NCBI GenBank assembly: GCA_027023115.1
Contig: JALVWZ010000251.1
Span: 1-9,763 of the forward strand
Source: Thermaceae bacterium
Lineage (GTDB): Bacteria; Deinococcota; Deinococci; Deinococcales; Marinithermaceae
Length of the DNA stretch: 9,763 nucleotides
Direction of reading: 5' to 3'
Below are positions 7,412-9,763 of this stretch, piece by piece. The notes beneath the pieces are model-generated. The model saw nothing but the letters and a program-made list of their open reading frames with translations. It searched no databases and was not told where the DNA came from. Within the stretch, counting starts at the first letter, position 1; each line of letters begins with the position of its first letter. Both the position numbers and the translations under genes were made by a program.

Positions 7412-7423
7412 GCTTTAATGAAC
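7411..7423 (+). promoter_or_regulatory. 13-base direct repeat with -10 box, copy 2
   Basis: Identical to 6855-6867. TTTAAT (7414-7419) lies 5 bases before the nitroreductase ATG, consistent with a leaderless start and with the lack of any ribosome binding site. Confidence 0.5.
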
Positions 7424-7424
7424 T

Positions 7425-8087
7425 ATGCCCGCCCGCTACCAGCCCCTGAACTACACCCCACCCGAACCAGAGGAAATGCTGCGACGCGTCCGCTCCTTCT
7501 ACGAGCAAATGCGCACCCGCCGCAGCGTGCGCGAGTTTTCTGACCACCCCGTGCCCCGCGAGGTGGTCGAGCTGGCCCTGCGCACTGCTGCCAGCGCCCC
7601 CTCGGGCGCCAATCAACAGCCTTGGTTCTTCGCTGCCGTTTCCGACCCCGCCACCAAACGCAAGATTCGCCAAGCTGCCGAAGAAGAAGAGCGCAGGTTC
7701 TATTCAGGACGCGCTCCCGGGGAATGGCTAGCCGTCCTCGACCACCTGGGCACCGGCCCCGAAAAGCCCTTTCTGGAAACCGCCCCCTGGCTGATCGCCG
7801 TCTTTGCCCAGGCTTACGGGCTTGACGAAAATGGAAAGCGAACCAAACACTACTACGTTCAAGAGTCGGTAGGTATCGCCACCGGCTTCCTGATTGCCGC
7901 GCTGCACAGCGCTGGTTTGGCCACCCTGACCCACACCCCCAGCCCCATGAACTTCCTGCGCGAACTACTGGGCCGCCCCGCCAACGAACGCCCGGTCATG
8001 CTCGTCGTTACCGGCTACCCCGCCGAAGGCGCTCAGGTTCCCGTGATTGCCAAGAAGGCCTTCGATCAGGTAGCCCGCTTTGTCTAA
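7425..8087 (+). CDS. Flavin nitroreductase, iodotyrosine-deiodinase type
   Basis: FMN-dependent oxidoreductase of 220 residues in the nitroreductase superfamily. The FMN-binding start [15 protein letters not shown] (30-44) and [11 protein letters not shown] (57-67) are clear. The middle and C-terminus follow the iodotyrosine deiodinase branch closely: an EEEE cluster (86-89) with Tyr93 and Lys114 in the place of that family's substrate lid Glu-Tyr-Lys triad, [19 protein letters not shown] at 142-160, [10 protein letters not shown] at 169-178 and [10 protein letters not shown] at 181-190. Bacterial members dehalogenate halotyrosines in vitro; the natural role in bacteria is unclear, and related enzymes reduce other substrates, so the deiodinase call is by family only. 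The protein is soluble, without signal peptide. It starts right after the transposase gene but has its own likely leaderless promoter. Confidence 0.88.
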   Translation: MPARYQPLNYTPPEPEEMLRRVRSFYEQMRTRRSVREFSDHPVPREVVELALRTAASAPSGANQQPWFFAAVSDPATKRKIRQAAEEEERRFYSGRAPGEWLAVLDHLGTGPEKPFLETAPWLIAVFAQAYGLDENGKRTKHYYVQESVGIATGFLIAALHSAGLATLTHTPSPMNFLRELLGRPANERPVMLVVTGYPAEGAQVPVIAKKAFDQVARFV

Positions 8088-8178
8088 GCCCCTTCTATCC
8101 CACCTCGACCGAGACGTCACGGCTTCCGCATCCTGTGGGAGCGGCTACGCTTAGCCACTCACCGCTTACCGCTTTCCC

Positions 8179-8229
8179 CGATTCCCCGGGCGAACCCGCG
8201 AAGCGGGCGAGACCCGGGGCCCATGCCGG
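8179..8229 (-). repeat. Dispersed repeat A, copy 2 (inverted)
   Basis: Reverse complement of the 3321-3373 copy with divergence in the middle. It folds well: an outer 7-bp stem CCCCGGG/CCCGGGG and an inner 5-bp stem CCCGC/GCGGG (8195-8207) with a GAA loop. Confidence 0.75.
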
Positions 8230-8302
8230 GCGATGAGTCGTCGTTCGGTTGGGCTTTCCGACGATGGTCAAGGTGTATCTACAAGCTATAAGCCAAAGGC
8301 TG

Positions 8303-8349
8303 CTTTCCAAACCCCCACCCGGGTCCTCCCCAATGGGGAGGGAGATTCG
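8303..8349 (-). repeat. Dispersed repeat B, copy 2 (inverted)
   Basis: Reverse complement of the 3482-3530 copy, from CTTTCCAAAC to GGGAGGGAGATT, with small differences in the hairpin loop. Confidence 0.75.
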
Positions 8350-8398
8350 TTCCGCGGGTCATGAGTTACGGACCCCAAGCCAGGGGCTGCGAGTTTCT

Positions 8399-8440
8399 GC
8401 CTCCCCTTGGGGGGAGGTGGCCTCAGGCCGGAGGGGGGTT
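8399..8440 (+). repeat. Dispersed repeat B, copy 3
   Basis: CTCCCCTTGGGGGGAGG hairpin followed by a GGCC-containing segment and a G run ending in TT. Same orientation as copy 1, more diverged. Confidence 0.6.
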
Positions 8441-8510
8441 ATTCGCACGAACGCCCAAGTACCCACCTTACTTATTGCGCTACGAGTAAAATAGACATTG
8501 CGCAGATTCC

Positions 8511-9359
8511 TCATAACATATCGAAAGGCGTGATAAGGCCAATGAGTAACTTTCTTCCTTCTGTAACCAAGATTGGCTTACCCTCAGATTGATTTATTAT
8601 TTCACTAATTCCAAGTGGATTAACGTTTATATCTTTCTTGCTTGCGCTCTTGATACTTCCATCCTTTGCTAGGTCTATGATAATTCCATCTTCTAATAGC
8701 AGCTCGTTGTCTATCGCTTCGCCTACGGAGTGTATCAAGCGCTTCTTGTGTTCATTGTTACTATCTACTGATATATACATTACAATTGCGTAATCTGATA
8801 TTAACTTCCATTCTCCCTTATAGAATAGCGGCAAGTGTGTAAATGAATTGACTAACATTTGCTGCCTGACAAAACTAATCGGCTGCCATAACTCTGCCGT
8901 AACTACATCGCGGATCATTACGTCAGTAATGTTTTTGACTTTGCCATTCTCCTTCATTGCATCCTCCAAAACCAACGCCATGAGAACTAGGCTGCGTGTT
9001 AGATGCCTTGCTACTACGCCCTGATGCATAGCGTCGTTGCGTGATTGCCTCACTAGTTCATATAACTTATTGAAAGGTGTGTGCCAGGCTTGACATTTAT
9101 AAGGTATCTCTGTTGCATAAGGAGATTCACTTGCTACTTCCTCTATGCGCTTCCTATAATAATTTAAACCCCTTATTTCCCCAGTCATATATGAACCCAT
9201 TTTCTCTACTACGTGCAATATCTTTTGATATCCCTCGGCGTCTTTTAATGCCTCTAAACGCGCTTCCTTTAATTGATTTATAAAGAAGAGCTTAATTTCC
9301 TTATCTAGCTTTCTACCCCTATTCCATTCTCTATTCTTACTAGCCTTACTATTACCCAT
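8511..9359 (-). CDS. HEPN domain - CBS domain pair protein
   Basis: A 282-residue soluble protein. After a basic N-terminus (8-20) comes an all-helical region (about 20-140) with RNDAMH at 107-112, the RNxxxH motif of HEPN ribonucleases (Arg107, His112), in the context VRQSRNDAMHQGVVARHL. Then two CBS-like modules follow: about 143-200 (WQPISFVRQQMLVNSFTHLP, then GEWKLISD) and about 215-282, ending PILVTEGRKLLIGLITPFDML. CBS pairs usually bind adenosine nucleotides, so a ligand-gated RNase is a reasonable inference. The gene is strikingly AT-rich (a 60-base line in its centre is 40% GC, against about 80% in ispE), with many TTA and ATA codons, which suggests acquisition. It starts 26 bases after the 5S rRNA end with no ribosome binding site; TAAGAT lies 6 bases before the ATG. 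No antitoxin gene is adjacent. Similar HEPN-CBS proteins probably exist, but I know of no studied member. Confidence 0.8.
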   Translation of the reverse strand: MGNSKASKNREWNRGRKLDKEIKLFFINQLKEARLEALKDAEGYQKILHVVEKMGSYMTGEIRGLNYYRKRIEEVASESPYATEIPYKCQAWHTPFNKLYELVRQSRNDAMHQGVVARHLTRSLVLMALVLEDAMKENGKVKNITDVMIRDVVTAELWQPISFVRQQMLVNSFTHLPLFYKGEWKLISDYAIVMYISVDSNNEHKKRLIHSVGEAIDNELLLEDGIIIDLAKDGSIKSASKKDINVNPLGISEIINQSEGKPILVTEGRKLLIGLITPFDML

Positions 9360-9365
9360 ACATTT

Positions 9366-9371
9366 ATCTTA
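9366..9371 (-). promoter_or_regulatory. Leaderless-type -10 box of the HEPN-CBS gene
   Basis: TAAGAT fits the TANNNT pattern and ends 6 bases before the ATG. No -35 is recognisable, so read-through from the rRNA unit may also contribute. Confidence 0.4.
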
Positions 9372-9374
9372 ACC

Positions 9375-9396
9375 AAAAGAAAAACCCCCCGTACCG
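9375..9396 (-). terminator. Terminator formed by the 5S end and T tract
   Basis: The 3' strand of the 5S terminal helix (GTACGGGGGG) is followed directly by TTTTTCTTTT. The strong terminal helix plus T tract would act as an intrinsic terminator of the rRNA unit, just before the HEPN-CBS gene. Confidence 0.6.
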
Positions 9397-9505
9397 CCCT
9401 ACTTTCCCAGGACCCTGCGGTCCAAGTATCATCGGCGCTGGCGTGTTTCACTGCCGTGTTCGGAATGGGAACGGGTGGGACCACGCCGCTATGGGCACGG
9501 GGGGA
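9385..9505 (-). rRNA. rrf: 5S ribosomal RNA
   Basis: On the minus strand the sequence runs CCCCCCGTGCCCATAGCGGC, then the universal CCGAACACGG segment and a 3' end GGAAAGTAGGGCGGTACGGG. It closely follows the Thermus 5S layout, with a complementary terminal helix. Length is about 121; the ends are placed by the helix and may be off by one or two bases. Confidence 0.95.
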
Positions 9506-9662
9506 ATCCGATGTTGTTCGTTTGATTCCCGGTGGATCTGTTTGGTGGCGTGACGGTTGCAGCTCGTGGCTCGTGGCCTGTGGCTCGTGGTGATATCGTT
9601 GAGAACTCACCACAAGCTACAAGCTACGGGCTACAGGCCGCCCTGAGGTATTAGTGCTGAAA
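9506..9662 (-). other. 23S-5S rRNA spacer
   Basis: About 157 bases between the 23S 3' end and 5S. It contains no tRNA. Its main content is an inverted pair of 7-base tandem arrays (9562-9638) that form a long hairpin, annotated separately. Confidence 0.8.
9562..9638. repeat. Long imperfect hairpin of 7-base repeats
   Basis: The left arm (9562-9592) holds CTCGTGG, CTCGTGG, CCTGTGG, CTCGTGG units; the right arm (9608-9638) holds ACAAGCT, ACAAGCT, ACGGGCT, ACAGGC units. Pairing the arms around a 15-base loop gives 31 positions with about three mismatches and five G-U type pairs. Confidence 0.8.
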
Positions 9663-9763
9663 AAGGTCAAGACCTCGGACGATTAGGACCGGTCAGCTCA
9701 ACGCGTCGCCGCGCTTACACCTCCGGCCTATCAACCCGGTAATCTACCGGGGTCCTTACCTGG
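9663..9763 (-). rRNA. rrl: 23S ribosomal RNA, 3' end
   Basis: The last about 100 bases of 23S rRNA, cut by the right edge. The minus strand contains the conserved GGGTTGATAGGCCGG and GCGTTGAGCTGACCGG segments and a CCTAAT before the 3' terminal helix GGTCTTGACCTT. The exact 3' end is estimated by comparison with the E. coli end. Confidence 0.93.

Larger units (their letters stand above)
8088..8510. other. Intergenic repeat-rich gap
   Basis: Between the convergent nitroreductase and HEPN-CBS genes. It contains repeat A copy 2, repeat B copies 2 and 3, and a trace of the 7-base repeat near 8280. No gene and no clear terminator for either flanking gene were seen; the longer open frames here are repeat-derived. 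Confidence 0.6.

Noticed and set aside
9305..9613. 102-residue minus-strand open frame across the 5S region
   Set aside because: It overlaps the 5S rRNA and the 7-base repeats; the rRNA explains the sequence.

Overview
The window looks like a chromosomal piece of a Thermaceae-type bacterium (Thermus, Meiothermus, Oceanithermus or Marinithermus relatives). The 5S rRNA reads like Thermus 5S, most genes are very GC-rich, several starts look leaderless with a TANNNT-type -10 box 5 to 7 bases before the ATG, and the intergenic DNA carries abundant short repeats. The genus is inferred from memory, not from a search.

Left part (1 to about 2825, all minus strand): an oxidative-stress and iron cluster. 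In transcription order it holds a ferritin-like protein with a strong sigma-A promoter overlapped by a near-perfect 29-bp inverted repeat, an intrinsic terminator, a PerR-type Fur-family regulator, the Na+/H+ antiporter NhaA, and the N-terminal 142 codons of catalase-peroxidase KatG, which runs off the left edge. The ferritin operator and the katG upstream region share a 17-bp core (13/17), so the regulator probably controls both genes and possibly itself.

Middle left (about 2826 to 3749): roughly 900 bases with no credible gene. The first 250 bases show nothing recognisable. The rest is a patchwork of perfect palindromes, two dispersed repeats that recur near 8180 to 8440, and degenerate tandem arrays with a 7-base period.

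Centre (3750 to 6797, minus strand): a small exported protein of unknown function, then a tightly overlapped operon ispE, a conserved hypothetical gene and a MATE/DinF-type efflux pump. IspE makes isoprenoid precursors. The pump's substrate cannot be told from sequence.

Centre right (6798 to 8087, plus strand): a REP-associated tyrosine transposase (RAYT) whose coding sequence contains a 34-bp perfect palindrome, then a flavin nitroreductase of the iodotyrosine-deiodinase type. An identical 13-base sequence precedes both starts. A second repeat-rich gap follows (8088 to 8510).

Right end (8511 to 9763, minus strand): an rRNA unit, with the 3' end of 23S rRNA, a spacer holding a long imperfect hairpin made of the 7-base repeats, and 5S rRNA. 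Immediately downstream is an AT-rich, probably acquired gene for a protein joining a HEPN domain (RNxxxH ribonuclease motif) to two CBS domains. This HEPN-CBS protein is the best candidate for an undescribed system: a possible RNase toxin or defence effector gated by a nucleotide ligand.
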